64,000 nt of DNA. It comes from Euryodendron excelsum. Its lineage: Eukaryota > Streptophyta > Magnoliopsida > Ericales > Pentaphylacaceae. The notes under the pieces are model-generated. The model did not search any database and was not told where the DNA came from. It saw only the letters and a list, made by a program, of their open reading frames with translations. Every line of letters starts with the position of its first letter. Within the stretch, counting starts at the first letter, position 1. The stretch spans positions 13,696,001 to 13,760,000 of the forward strand of contig CM065384.1 of NCBI GenBank assembly GCA_033060915.1, read 5' to 3'. The translations under genes were made by a program, and so were the position numbers. Positions 11,612 to 23,571 of the stretch are shown here, piece after piece.

Positions 11612-12290
11612 GCGTCGAACCATCTCAAGGAATAAACTATCTCAAGAGAGGGATTGGAATTGGAAATGGGTCATATCGTCTTCGGAAAGACGTGCCTGAT
11701 TTGGAATACATTTACCGTCTCGAGGAATAAACTGTCTCGAGAGAGGGATTGGAATTGGAAAGGGGTCTTATCGTCTTTGGAAAGACGTGCCTGATTGGAG
11801 TAGATTTACCATGTTGAGGAATCAACTGTCTCATGAGAGGGATTGGATTTGGAAAGGGGTCTTATCATCTTCGGAAAGACGCGCCTGATTGGAGTAGATT
11901 TACTGTCTCGAGGAATAAACTATCTCGAGAGAGAGATTGGAATTGGAAAGGGGTCGTATCATCTTTGGAAAAACGCACCTGATTGGAATAGATTTACCGT
12001 CTCGAGGAATCAACTGTCTCGAGAGAGGGATTAGAATTAGAAAGGGGCCTTATCGTCTTCGGAAAGACGTGCCTGATTGGAGTAGAATTACTGTCTCCGG
12101 GAATCAACTATCTTGAGAAAGGGATTGGAATTGGAAAGAGGTCTTATCGTTTTCGGAAAGACGTGCCTAATTGGAGTAGATTTACCGTCTTGAGGAATAA
12201 ACTGTCTCGAGAGAGGGATTGGAATTGGAATTGGAAAGGAATTGGAAAGGGGTCTTATCGTCTTCGGAAAGACGTGCCTGATTCGGAATA
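11612..12290. repeat. tandem array of about 94-bp hairpin units, 7 copies (3' LTR A)
   Basis: Each unit holds a CGTCTT-CGGA-AAGACG hairpin and, about 25 bp on, TCTCGAG and CTCGAGA arms separated by 11 bases. Units recur near 11690, 11785, 11878, 11970, 12066, 12162 and 12277. Confidence 0.9.
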
Positions 12291-12481
12291 TAGAAAGGAT
12301 AATGCCCCTAAGGGTATTTTGGTCATTTTGCTTCTCTTCGGGCCCGGTAGGGCCTGCGAAGCGATGAATTGACGGGATTAGACTTAGAGAGTTGATTTCG
12401 ATTGGAATACATCCATATTGACTTAAATACAAGTCTGGACGGAATGTAGACTACTGAGCGGTAAAAAATGAGGTGCTTACA

Positions 12482-12501
12482 GCTGCCCCTATTTTTTTTG
12501 T
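12482..12501 (-). other. polypurine tract of element A
   Basis: On the minus strand an A8 run followed by TAGGGGCAGC lies directly before the LTR start TGTAAGC. Its place and purine content fit the plus-strand primer of reverse transcription. It shows that 7407-12481 is the 3' LTR. Confidence 0.75.
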
Positions 12502-13832
12502 CTTTACTTGTCGAAGACAGAAAACGATAAAGTAAGAGTCTTATGTTGACTGCGAGGCAGTCGGGGGGACGAACATTGGGAATTTTTCGACAACGGGGGT
12601 CAAAAATGGATATCAGGCCAAAAAAGGCCTTCAAAAATGAATTTGGCAGGAAAAAGGGCAAAGCTGCCCAGAATTGGAAATTGGCGCCACTAGGAGTGGC
12701 ACCTTTGGCATTAAATGCTTGGCGCCTTTGCTAGTGGTGCCCAGCTTGGAGTTAAAACCAGAAAAACTCTGGTTCGAACAGCTGCGGTATTTTGAAGAGT
12801 TTATGAAAGATTGAGAGTGTTTGTAGGGGGAACCAACTTGAACCTTGAAGGGGCACCTCTTGGGGATTGCGGGTGATTGCAAAAAGGAGACCACGTCGCC
12901 GGAAAAGAAGATTTTGCCGGAGAACTTGCAAAAAGTGAGTTTTCAAATTTTGTTGATTTTGATGTGTAGAACTTTGTTTGAATCATGTGAATAGTGGAAA
13001 TTGATGTTTTGATATATTTTGAACACAATGGTGAAGTTATTTTTATATTTTGGTGCTTATTTGATTAAATTTGAGTGACTTTTCATGATTACACGAAGAG
13101 GGGTTTTGCAGGAATAGGGGATTTGTTCCTACAGGCTTGGCATTGGGTTTTCTGGCTAGATTTTTGTGCAATGTGCCTTAGAAAAATGTGTTTACCAACC
13201 GTATGAAGTTTCGTGATTTTTTGAACACTCGGTGAATTTTTGATTTTTTTGAAAAATAGGAAAATACATAGAAAATTTAGGAAAATGAGAACACTGAAGA
13301 AATTGATGAAATTCCATAGAGTTTAAAATTTGAAAAATGTCAGAATATCTTTGAAAAACATTTGAAATGATTTTGAAGAAATTTAAGGCATTTTTGAAAA
13401 CCATTGGTTTATTGAAAAAATAAAACATGTGTTTTGAAAATTTCAAAAAATTGAAAAATGTGCACGAGTGCGGATGTTATGTGATTGTAATGTTGCGGAG
13501 TGCATGTTTTGTATTTTGTGTTGATGTCATGGGTGTTGTAGGGGTCATTTTCAAACAAAATTCTGTTGAAATTTTTTAGAAATTAGGGAAAGAATTGGAA
13601 ATAAAGGTTTAAAGTAAAAATCTTTTTAAAAGAAAAAGGCAGAAAACCCTTGAGATTTGATTTGAAGTTAGAAAATCAAGATGTGTGGAAATTTCATTTT
13701 TGACTTATCATTTGAAATCTTTTTATTTATTTATTATTATTTTTTTTGTGTTAGTTGTTTATTTTATTTTTCTTTATTATTTATTGCATATATGGTACAT
13801 TCACACCTCTTATCTTGCCTTACCTTTTCAAG
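12502..13832 (+). promoter_or_regulatory. upstream region of the antisense PMD gene
   Basis: Lies between element A's polypurine tract and the PMD exon. It contains a GGCGCC palindrome cluster (12680-12750) and then A/T-rich sequence. A donor-like GTGAG at 12936 and an acceptor (pyrimidine-rich stretch then CAAG) ending at 13832 suggest a first intron of about 0.9 kb, with the start codon in an undetermined upstream exon. No in-frame ATG begins the recognisable PMD exon. No TATA box is obvious. The exon assignment is inference. Confidence 0.4.
12680..12752. repeat. GGCGCC palindrome cluster beside the PMD gene
   Basis: GGCGCCACT-AGG-AGTGGCACC and GGCGCCTTTGCTAGTGGTGCC, the same kind as those in the LTR promoters, here in the internal region about 1.1 kb upstream of the PMD exon. 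Confidence 0.8.
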
Positions 13833-15678
13833 ACGGCAGATACGAGCAATGATGGCTCTAAGAGGAGACGCCGTTCAGGGAAGGCAGCTTGGACAGATTC
13901 CACTAGCGGCTTTAGTCGGTCTAGGGGTAGCCGACGGTCCACTAGGCAGGCAGCATCTAGTCAGAGTAGTCGGGGGAGTAGGCCACCTGTCGACCCCTTT
14001 CCCCCAGTTGAGCAGGCTTTCGTAGAAGAGATTGGTGCCAAGGAGGAGGTACCGGGTCCTAGGGATCAGGTGACCAGTTATAGGAGAGCTTCCTCCAAGC
14101 ATAGGCAGATGGATGCTGACTTGGGAGATCTGCAGATACCGAATGTCCCACCATTCGGGGATCTTGCTTATCACCCCAGCTTGTACTCTAGATAGCATTT
14201 GCCCCCTCCGCGGGTACATACAACTTTCAAAGGGGCTGTTCATAAGGTTTTTGTGACCATGCAGTGGGCTGCCCAATCATATCGTGCCTTCATGGCGGAG
14301 ATCAGATTCAGTGCCTTCATGGGATTACAGGCTAACCACCTGAACCGGCATTTAGTACTAGCGTTGGTTGAGCAGTGGTTTGGAGAGACCTCGACCTTCC
14401 ACTTTGTCGGCTTCGAGCAAGGTCCCACTCCTTTGGATTGGGCGATCATCACAGGGCTTTCCTTTGTCAGTCGGCGGATCACCCTGCATTCAGTCAGTAG
14501 GGGCGAGGCCTGTTTGCTATTGGACTTGCCTCCTCCTGAGCGTTCTGCCTTCCTAGTCTCTTAGATCAGTCAAGATGACCGTACCTTTGCTATTGAGCCA
14601 TCGCCTGCCAAACGGGACATCATGAGACGACAACTTGTTTTGTACATCATCTTTAGCTGCTTCTGCAACAACAACAAGTTGCTCGTGCCATGTTGGTTGG
14701 TGAGTATAGTAGCCGATCTTGGAGTTTTATCTGAGCTGGACTGGGGGTCCTTTTCCTTTGGCTGCTTTCTTTGGTCGATGCGGATTCGAACTTCCTCCCG
14801 TTGGGGCAGCATGACTAGTTTCTGGCCTTTCCTTGTCTGGTGGAGCTACAAGTACCTTCCTATTCGTCGCCCTGCAGTTGTTAAGGATGACCTCTATCCT
14901 CATGCTTTGAGGTGGGCTCGTGACCGGGTAGCCCAACGATTGGAGATTACAGATTTTGTGACGCTCTAGGCTAACCTGGAGCTGATTGAGGCGAGGGATG
15001 TGACCTAGCGGCCATTCATTGGATCAGTCCATCATTAGACAGTCCGGTACTTGGTCCCATTATCCTTGTCGAGAGCTGCTTTTCTCAATGATGACACTTG
15101 GGAGTCCTATCTTGGAGAGCGACACTGGCGGCAGTTTCATGAGGAGTTTCGTTCTGCAGGAGCTTCATCAAAGTATACGTTTGGATCCCTGGTAATGGGA
15201 GTGCCTATTCCTTACCAGGAGCATTAGCCAGGTGTCGAGTTCCTGCTTTCCCCAGATACAGATTACGCTGTACACTTTGGGGCTAATTCGATCGGTGCCT
15301 TCACCCGGTTTGAGGTAGTAATCGGCGGGTACGCTGTTGGCCAGGAGGTGGTTGACTTGTGGCACCGAGCCAGAGGATATATGCCTCAGGTTGAGTTTAC
15401 TGCTATGAGAGACCAGAGAGATCAATATTAGATAAAGCGGGATCAGTACCAGGCTGAGGTAGCTTCCTTGATGGCTCAGTTATCTCAGCTGGGTGGTGGG
15501 GGGGTATGTTATTCTTTCTTTGCTTGTTCTTGCTCTGCTATTGTTTAGTTCTTTTTGTATGCAGCTGATTTCGGTTCTATCTTCCCTGCAAGATGGCGGT
15601 GCTTCGAGTAGTTATCCACCTCCTCCGATGCCGGGTTTCGGGGATTTTGATCCAGATGATATCGACTTTGACCTGTGA
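13833..15678 (+). pseudogene. PMD-like gene (plant mobile domain), antisense inside element A
   Basis: Resembles the plant mobile domain (aminotransferase-like PMD, PF10536) found in plant transposons and in MAIL/MAIN-type host proteins; the molecular role is not established. The sense frame from 13833 starts with a basic, Ser/Arg-rich stretch. A PMD first half follows near 14330-14480 (LALVEQWFGETSTFHF, then GPTPLDWAIITGLSF). The second half near 14700-14880 has DLGVLSELDWGSFSFGCFL, then FWPFLVWWSYKYLPIRRP. A coiled, Gln-rich segment and an acidic tail (FGDFDPDDIDFDL) end at 15678 after an intron at 15504-15564. The frame runs 1.67 kb without a frameshift but has seven stops, all TAG (14193, 14562, 14967, 15006, 15036, 15225, 15429). 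Several fall where Gln fits. It runs opposite to element A. The PMD call is strong; activity is unlikely. Confidence 0.8.
15504..15564 (+). other. 61-bp intron in the PMD gene
   Basis: GTATGTTATTC at the start and TTTTTGTATGCAG at the end. Removal joins ...SQLGGG to LISVLSSLQDGG with both exon ends at codon boundaries, and the second exon ends in a clean acidic tail. An alternative acceptor at 15592 would put the tail out of frame. Confidence 0.7.
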
Positions 15679-17639
15679 TAGATGCCCCTGGTGGAGACTA
15701 TGATCTTCTTTTGCCCCTTGTCCCTGAGTTGTATTTATGTTAGACAATTTTGTTTTGATATTTTGTAGAAAAATGAATATTTATGGTATTTAGATGTATG
15801 GATAGACAAAGACATTTACGATCTTTTCAGCTAAGTATATGATCAGATGCATGTGGTGGATGATGATGTTATGTATCTATTATATGAGTTGATGTTGGTG
15901 ACTTCTATTTTTACAAGGAGTTATATCCTATGTGTGCAAAGCCCATGCTGATTTGTTTTTTTTTTTTTTTTAACATATGCACAGGTTAGAAATATGTTAA
16001 TAGAATGACACAGCGTGCTGTTAGACTTGTAGTCTTGGGAATGGCAACTCCCTCCTCTTTGGAGATTTGGCCTCTCTTCTAGCTCAACCCTTCCTTAATT
16101 GGATGATAGCACTTCGTACTTTTCTCAACCTTTTGATTGCCTCCGGCTCTCTGCCTCGAGGTTAGTGTATGGGGTTACTGAGCTGAAACTCTCGACTCTC
16201 AGGGTTTTAGCGACCGCTTGCCTGACCTTCGGTAGAGCGATAAGTGGCCAGTCATTTCAATCCGAGGAGACTTTGCTTGGGACTGTAATGTAGGCTAGGT
16301 TATGGGGTTTCAGAAACAACAAAATATATAGGCTCAAATTCGATGTTGTTTTTAGTAGGGTTTAGATCCATACCATCCTTGACTGATTTTTAGTAGGGTT
16401 AACGTCCTTCTTTAGCTTCGGCATCGTATCCAGCTCATTTAGATCAAGCAATCCATTTTCAATCAGAGTGGACTTTGATAGGGTTGTAATGTAGGTCATG
16501 GTTTCGAGGTTTTGCAAGAAAGGGTAAAGGCTCGAACCTATTGTTTCTACTGGGTTTCTTTGCGACCTAGGACACCTTTGAATTTCCTCCTTGCTTTTTA
16601 CATGACTTCTCAGGGTGAAAATAACCTTGTCCTTTCACCCTTTCTATATGCTTTTTGAGATAAACATGACTTTCTTTTCTTTCGATCCTCTTATTATGCT
16701 TTTGAAGATGACTTAATCATGATTTTCTTCAGGCCTTTCCTTAAAGGATTTTTTTTTTGTTTGTTTTTTTGCTTGGCCTCTTGCTCCTTGGCGACTCCTT
16801 TCCTTTGCTTTTTCTTTCTATTCTTTCATGAAATGAAAAATTCTTCGACCCTTTTTCCTTAGGCCTTTTCCTTGGCAGTTTAATCTACCCAATGTGGGCG
16901 GTGATCCCTAGGTTGGGGTTTTTTCGGGAAAAAGATAGATGGCACAACAGGTTTGGCAAGGGGTTGCTTTTGACTGTATGGGAAATGAAATGAGGGCCTC
17001 TCTTCACTTTGAATTAGATTGCTTGATCCAAAGAGCTTTCGACACTATCCTAGCATGATAGAGGTGGACACCACTCCTAGAGTTCTCAACTATTGTCTAC
17101 CCTAGTGTGGGGAGGACAATCTTGGATCGGGGCTGACAAAGAAAACTTCGTTTGTTGCAAGGCTCTAGGGGTTAAGCAAAGGGAATATAAGCACATTTGT
17201 TTATTTATTTAGTTATTTATTCTTTTATTTATATGTGGGGAAGTGAAAGATGACTCATCTTCATTTTGATAAACTAGCCACACATCGCTTAGCTTCAGAG
17301 TCTTGCAAGTGCTGCCTTTGGGTAGTATCCTCACTCATCCTTATCCTCTCTCTCTGTGGAAAGTTTATCATTTGGTGAGTGGTTAACTCATGCTATTATC
17401 TCTTCAAGTTGGATCATTCCATAAGATACACCATGCCCTTTGTATAGAATGTAGCCACCATTCCCAATAGAAGATAACATAACCGTGATGGAATAAAAGA
17501 CTATTATTTGATTATTATTATCATTTCTTATGGAAAGCATAGAGTTCTTAAGCAAGAAGAAAATGTAAGCATTAATTTAAAGATAGGAAGTAAAAGGGAT
17601 AGAAAGAAAGTAGGTGAAAACACCCTTCTCTTGTACGCT
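15679..17639. other. unassigned internal region of element A
   Basis: Two kilobases between the PMD stop codon and the end of gag, where an autonomous element would carry pol. I see no protease, RT, RNase H or integrase motif in any frame. There are T-runs (about 15955-15972 and 16750-16770) and short local repeats (TTTAGTAGGGTT at about 16350 and 16390). It may include the 3' untranslated region of the PMD gene. Confidence 0.6.
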
Positions 17640-18919
17640 TTTGAAGGGACTCCTTTTTTAGTAAGGTCTTGGGATAGTGCCCTCGTCTGCATTCCATCCA
17701 CGGTTGAGATTTTCAGCCAAGGCAAGATAGGTAGATGCTTCTCCTGGAGCTCCACGTGAGTTGGCGGTGATGATGTAATTGTCAGCTTTCTTGACCGTCT
17801 TGCCTTCATTTGTTTGCTCCAGAGTTTCTCTAACAAACCACTCGGGTGACTCGTCTTCATCCGGCTTTATAGGTCGAGCTCAGGGTTTTCTGCACTGGCC
17901 TCCAGCCGGGGCTCGGTGCTCCTTAGGTGTACACAATGGGAGATTTTTATTACCTAGTTTAGACAGCTCCTGGCCAATTTTCTTCACAGATTTATATGCA
18001 AGTTCGTCTTCGGGGGTCGACATTTTATCAGGGTTGCATCGTAATCGAGTACGACTCTGTTCCATATCATCGCATTCCATCTCCTCCCCATCCTTGTAAT
18101 ATATCTCTTGGCATGCAGCAAAACAAACCTTGTTGTTACGAAACTTTGTAATGATGTTGATGGTGCGGTCTAGTGGAGGGTCTATAGGGCCGTTCGGAGA
18201 AGGATTTGCTAGTCGTACCCCAATGATCTTGTTATTTATCAGGTCTTGAATCTTATGCCTGAGGCTCAAACAATCTTCAGTGTCATGTCCTTGGCTATCC
18301 GAATGATATTTACAGCTTGCTGCAGATTTGAAGTAATGAGGCAAAGGATTGGGCTGGGGTCGGGCAGGTATAGGTTTTAGATATCCAATTGCTAAGAGGC
18401 CAAAATAGGCCACGGTCTGTGAGCACACGAGTTTAGTAAACATCCGCTTTTTCCCACTTGTTCGCCTAGGCCGAGGAGGTGTTACAGATGTTTTTGATGA
18501 TTGGGGACCGAGCTTTGGTGAGGTCACAGCCGGGTTGATGATTCAGAATTGAAAGGGCTTTGGGTTCTATGTTTCAAAATGGGACAATTTTCAGTGGCAG
18601 GGCCAAATAGGTTGGGATGATATCCAAAGGAAAGATTATATAATCCTCATGTTTGGTTAGGGGTTGGTTTGGAAGACATCCGAGCAAGGCCCTCGACATG
18701 GGGAGGTCGTTGGTAAGCAATGGTGGCCGCATAGTCATGGTCTTCCTTCTTCATCCTTTTTCGTCCATCATGGGTTTGGGCCTGCGAGGACTTTGCTTGC
18801 TTATGGGTTGCATGGGATAAGAGTGAAGAAAGCATGCCTTCCATTTTAGTCATCCTATGTCTAACTCCTTTCGCTTCTACTAGTAGTAGAGTTAAGGTGT
18901 CGAGTGTGAGTGACTCCAT
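17640..18919 (-). pseudogene. degenerate gag (nucleocapsid part) of element A
   Basis: Starts at an ATG at 18919 (MESLTLDTLTLLLVEAKGVR...), as does the copy in C at 62905. The protein lacks the core capsid motifs seen in element 1 and instead carries Tat-type C-terminal gag features: a degraded motif ENCPILKHRTQ near 18580, then CKYHSDSQGHDTEDCLSLRHKIQDLI near 18260-18330, a knuckle-like C-x2-H...H-x4-C pattern. Downstream are KVCFAACQEIYY, PEDELAYKSVKKIGQELSKL and PKEHRAPAGG, shared with C. Frame changes occur near 18600-18530 and at 17880, after which EWFVRETLEQTNEGK and GAPGEASTYLALAENLNRGW continue to about 17650. The family assignment is good; it is not intact. Confidence 0.75.
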
Positions 18920-20403
18920 GAGCGTTTCTGAGCTTTTGGCAGTAACGACAGGGGGAACGAGGGGAGGTACCTTGAACGAACAAGAGAAAAGAGTCAGTGT
19001 TTTATCGTGATAAGTCTTTATGCAATGGATGCTCTAGGATGCCCCTCTCTTGGGAGGGAACCTAATCATGATGTATTGGCACACTTTTGGAGATAGGGAA
19101 TTTGCCCCTGTATGCAGATACCTTAATGTCAAGTAGGAACCCTCAGCCATCCATGCATTCATTCATAAAAGTAAAAAAAGTACATTGAATTTCAGGTTTA
19201 AGCTACAAAAGAATAGAAATACATTTTAATAGAGGGAAGGGGGAACATTTTCCTTTGGACTTCCACCTATCTAGTTTTACAAAGGAAAGACCTAAACTAC
19301 TCTTGAGTCTTCGAATTCACCTTCCTTGGATTTGATGTCGTGGAGGTTGCTGAGAGACCTTGCTGATTGGTTGCCCCTTGTCTTCATGGCAATCCTATCT
19401 TCGTGAGCATAAAGGGATTAGGGCCCCTCTTATGGAATGGATTGGAATGCATGCCATGAGTTTTTAGGATTATATGGGAATCCTTAGGGTTTAGGCAGGT
19501 TTAATGCAAGGAAGAGTGACTTTAGTGTCACTCTCAATGGGTTGATCATATGCATGAGAATGCAATGACTTGAGTTGCTTGGAACTCTTGTCTTGACATG
19601 GAATATGGAATGCATGAATATGGGTATGCAAAGAGTATAAAGAGAGAGAATGCAATAGCAAGGTAAACGTGCATGCATGAGCAGTTAGACAGTCATTATA
19701 ACAGTAAGAATACATGCATTATAATAACAGGAATAGACAGGTATAAATGAAAGTAAGAGCAGTCGCCCTTTCCTCCGTGGTTTTGAAAATAGTGCTCGTG
19801 TCTTAAATCCGGTAAAGGTACGGCTATGCATTGTGTTTATATGAGTATGAGGCTAAGGGTTGACTAATGCATCCTAAAAAGACTCGGTCCTCGGATCTTC
19901 AAACCTAGGCCCACTCCCCGAGGTGGTGCCATGATCGGTTGGTGATCCGAGCAGGGGAACCATTAAGAGGCCGTAGGCAAAGAAACTGACACAACATCTT
20001 GCTCACAACCAATATACCGTTCCTCCTTTCTAACTAGAAAGGTCACATCAGGGTAATAATGCAAGTATGCAGAATGCAGGTGTACATACAGTGTGTGTGT
20101 GATTTTTTTTTTAAAAGCGGAGGAAAGAGCCAAAGAACTCCCATTCATCCTGTTCATCAAATTCATGCATAGCAGTTAATAAAATTTAAACAAAATGTGT
20201 ACCTACAAAATAAAGATGCAAGTGTTAGTATGTGGATGACAAACATAATACATGATAATATGAATAAATGCATATTTTTTTTTAAAACAATTTTCAAATT
20301 TTGGTTTTGAAAATTTAAAGTGAATAGGATTAAACCAAGTTAATTGAAGACTCTACATGGGTGAAGGGTAAAGAGACATAACTACGGCCTAACCCTCTAA
20401 GTG
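18920..20403 (-). other. untranslated leader of element A
   Basis: Homologous to 886-2400 almost base for base over long stretches (for example 19790-20010 against 1795-2020). On the minus strand the last part holds a pyrimidine-rich acceptor-like site TTCGTTCAAG ending at 18971, the likely end of a leader intron. Confidence 0.75.
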
Positions 20404-23400
20404 TCCCCAGCAGAGTCGCTAGCAGTCGCGCCTAGATTTTTCGCACTCGAGGAATACACACACAAGTGGGAAAAACACTGTACTCTCTTGTTAGAACTTA
20501 CCCTCCCAGAAGAATGAGTGCGACTAGGTTTGATTTGAAAATTTGATTTGAACAAAGGGCTTTTGGAAAAAGTTTGGAGTCGCCACCTAACTTGATTAAG
20601 GTGAGTTAGGTCACCTAAAAACTAAGCATAATCCGAAAACCACACTTAGGGTTTTGGAAAAGGTTTTTGAAAATACCTCCTCAAGTGAGGGTTTTTAAGA
20701 AAACAGGTTGTTTGGCAACCTTTGGAAAATATTTAGCCCTTTTTCCAAAATAACTCCGTTTTGCTCATTGAAAACAATTATTTTAGGTTGGAGGTTGGTT
20801 ACGTGTAGGAAAGACGCACTAAGCCATCACCCTACCCCGCCCTTTCGATACCTACATGTCAATCTACCATAGATTCACCTATGAGAGTCTTCAACTAACC
20901 AATGGTTCAATCCTATCCACTTTATAAAACAATATTTAAAAAGATATGATGCATGACATGCAAGTGCAAGAGAAAGACTGGATTTGAAAATAGATTTTGA
21001 AAAGAAATTGATTTGAGTTTAGAAAAGAATTGAAAGGATAGATTTGAAATTGAAAAGTTTGAAAAATTAGAGATTTGGAAATAGAAACTTGAAATTGGAA
21101 GTTTGAAAATAGATTAGAGATTTGAAAAGATTGTAGAATTTGAGATTTGGAAAATGTGGAGAAATTTGAAATTTGAAAGAAGTTGTGGCCGCACCCATGA
21201 GGGTTGTCTACGTATCCTTTTGGAAGAATCAGGTCAGTCGTAGTCTGGATAAGAGTCTGATTAAAAATAGAAGAGCTGATTTGGAATAAACAGATTGAAT
21301 TGGAAATTGGATTGGAAGATTGAGAAATTGAACTTTGATTGGAAGATTTGAAAAGATTGGTTTAGAAACACTTGGTTTTAGGAAACCTAGACTTAGTAAC
21401 TTAGAAAAAAAAGATTAGATTTGACTTGGAAAGATTTTCGAAAATAATTGACTCGAATGTTGGATTCGGAAGATTTGGAAAGATTGGATTTAGGAAATGT
21501 TCGAATTAGGAAAGTGTCATTTTAGGAAAGTTTCATTTTAGGAAAATTTTGGAATTAGTAAAGTTTTGGAATTAGGAAAGTTTCAAATTAAGAAAGTTTT
21601 ATTTTGAGAAAGGTTTTGAAATAGAAAAGTGTTGAATTTAGAAATGTTTTGAATTATGAAAGGTTTGAAAGTAAGAAAGTCTTGAGTTTAGAAAGTTTTA
21701 GATTTGGAAAGATTTGAAGTTTAAGGAAAGTTTAGAATTTAGAAAGATTTAGATTTAAGAAAGTTTAGAGTTTTGGAAAGATTCGAACTTAAGAAAGATT
21801 TGAAGAATTGGATTTGGAAAGGTATGGAATTTAGGAAAGTTTTGACTTAAGAAAGATTTGGAAAGTCTAGAAGAATTTAACTTAAGAAAGTTTTTGTATT
21901 TAGAAAACTTTGAATTTGGAAAAATTTGAAATTTAGAAAGTTTAGGATTTAAAAAGTTTTAGAGTTTTAGGAGATCTTGAGATTAGGAAAGGTTTGAATT
22001 TAAGAGAGATTTGAAAACCTAGACTTGGAAAGTTAAGATTTGAAAAAGGGGTAGAGTTACGAAAGGGTTGAATTAGGAAAGATGTGGAAGTTGAGTTTTG
22101 AAAGTTAGGAAAGATTCTTATGTTCAAGTTTTGGAAACTTAAGATTTAGAAAAGGAAAAGATTAGGAAGGAGTTGAGTTAAGAAAGAGTTGGATTAGGAA
22201 GGGATTGGATTTTGTTTCTAAAAGAGAATGTTTGATTTTGTTTCCAAAAAATAGAGGATTGGATCTAGTTTCCTAAACGGGAGATTGGACTTGGTTTCCT
22301 AAAGGGAAGACTTGATTTGACAAGGGTTTGGAAAAGGAAGTTTCTAGAAACTCTAGATTTGGAAAACTATAATTTTGACGTAGAAAATAGGAGTTATGGA
22401 AATTTGTATAGTTTTGATATAGAAAAATAAGAGGTTTTGGAAACCTAGGTAATGAGGCCAAAATAAGGGATTGGAAATCATGTTTTTGGGAAGGAAAAAT
22501 TAGGGTTTCCTAATCGTCAGCTCTAGGGCTTGACTTGGGCATTAAGAAAAGGGATTTTTGGAAAGTGCGTTTTTTAGAAACGAAGATTTTTATAAGGGAA
22601 ATCCTAGAGAGGAGTTTTTGGAAAGTGAATTTGAAGATAGAGTTTTTGGAAAGAGATTTTAAAAAAGGAATTTTTAGAAAGTGTGTTTTTGGAAACGAGT
22701 TTTTAGAAGGAAAATCCTAGAGGGGAGTTTCTAGAAAGCAGATTTTGGGAAGAGAGTTTTTAGAAAGATTTTTGATAGATGATTGTTGGAGAGAGTTTTT
22801 GGAAAGATTTTTAGGAAGCGTTTTTAGAAAGTGAATTTTGGGGAGAGTATTTTGGAAAGGAGCTGAAAAAGAGAGTTTTGAAAAAAATAGATTTTTGGAG
22901 GGAGTTTTTGAAAACAATTTTTGAAAGGAGAGTTTTTGGAAAGCATGTTGGAATAGAGTTTTTTAGGAGAAGATTTTTGAAAAGAGAGTTTTTTGAAGGT
23001 ATAAAAATGTTGCACTTTCTTAAAGCGATTCTAACCATAAGAGGGCTAGAACCACTTTAGGAAAGCGGTTTTGAAAACAAGAAGATTTAAAAATATAGAC
23101 CATAAAAGTCACTTTAAATGTAACACTTTTCTAAAGCAACCCTAGCCTTGGAAAGGCTAGAATCACTACAGGATTGTGATTTTCAAAACAAATTTTGAAA
23201 AAGAAGATTTTGATATAATTTTGAAAACAAGTTTGAAAACGATTTTGAAAACGACTTTGAAAACAACTTTGGAAGAATGCAAGAATCATGACTTGCACAA
23301 TGCAAGTTTTGGGTCGTGAATATACAAGGTTAAGGTTTCACCATATAATCAAGGGGCCCGAACCCACGTGGTCTCCAAATAGCCTAAAGGAAAGCCCCTG

Positions 23401-23571
23401 ACACTGTGACCCTCCAATAGTCTAATCCTACACATGAACCGGGAGTCCCCTTGTTTCAAGTATGCAAAGAAAGGAGGGGAAAGAGATAGGGGATTAAAAT
23501 AGAGAAAACCTAAGTGGGTTAGGAGAGAGAAGAGAGAGGGGGAAGTGCAGAAACGTAAAACAAAAGCCTAC
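18971..23571 (-). other. predicted long leader intron, element A
   Basis: Minus-strand donor GACACAAG|GTAGGC at 23571, in the LTR about 300 bp downstream of the TATA box, and acceptor TTCGTTCAAG at 18971, about 50 bp before the gag ATG. Equivalent sites are present in C. Splicing is inferred, not shown. Confidence 0.45.
20404..20421 (-). other. primer-binding site, tRNA-Arg type (element A)
   Basis: Minus strand TAGCGACTCTGCTGGGGA, two bases from the LTR end. Differs from the tRNA-Arg(ACG) complement at two positions, both explicable as transitions. Confidence 0.8.

Larger units (their letters stand above)
7407..12481 (-). repeat. 3' LTR of element A, interrupted by element 1
   Basis: It begins (minus sense) TGTAAGCACC at 12481, directly after a polypurine tract, and follows the 5' LTR (20424-26777) closely until 7407, where element 1 was inserted. 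The missing 3' end, equivalent to 20424-20912, should lie left of the window. It is about 0.8 kb shorter than the matching part of the 5' LTR, mostly because its tandem array has 7 rather than 15 units. A small deletion is also visible near 8545 relative to 22045-22070. Confidence 0.9.

Noticed and set aside
11612..12290. CRISPR-like direct repeats
   Set aside because: The spacing is continuous tandem repetition without unique spacers, inside an LTR of a plant genome.
13681..13832. Hydrophobic N-terminal extension of the PMD frame (phenylalanine/isoleucine-rich)
   Set aside because: It looks like a T-rich intron end with a polypyrimidine tract before the acceptor at 13832, not a signal peptide.
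17508..17759. Plus-strand open frame overlapping gag of A
   Set aside because: It is the shadow of the minus-strand gag (EWFVRETLEQ... region) and lacks any domain.
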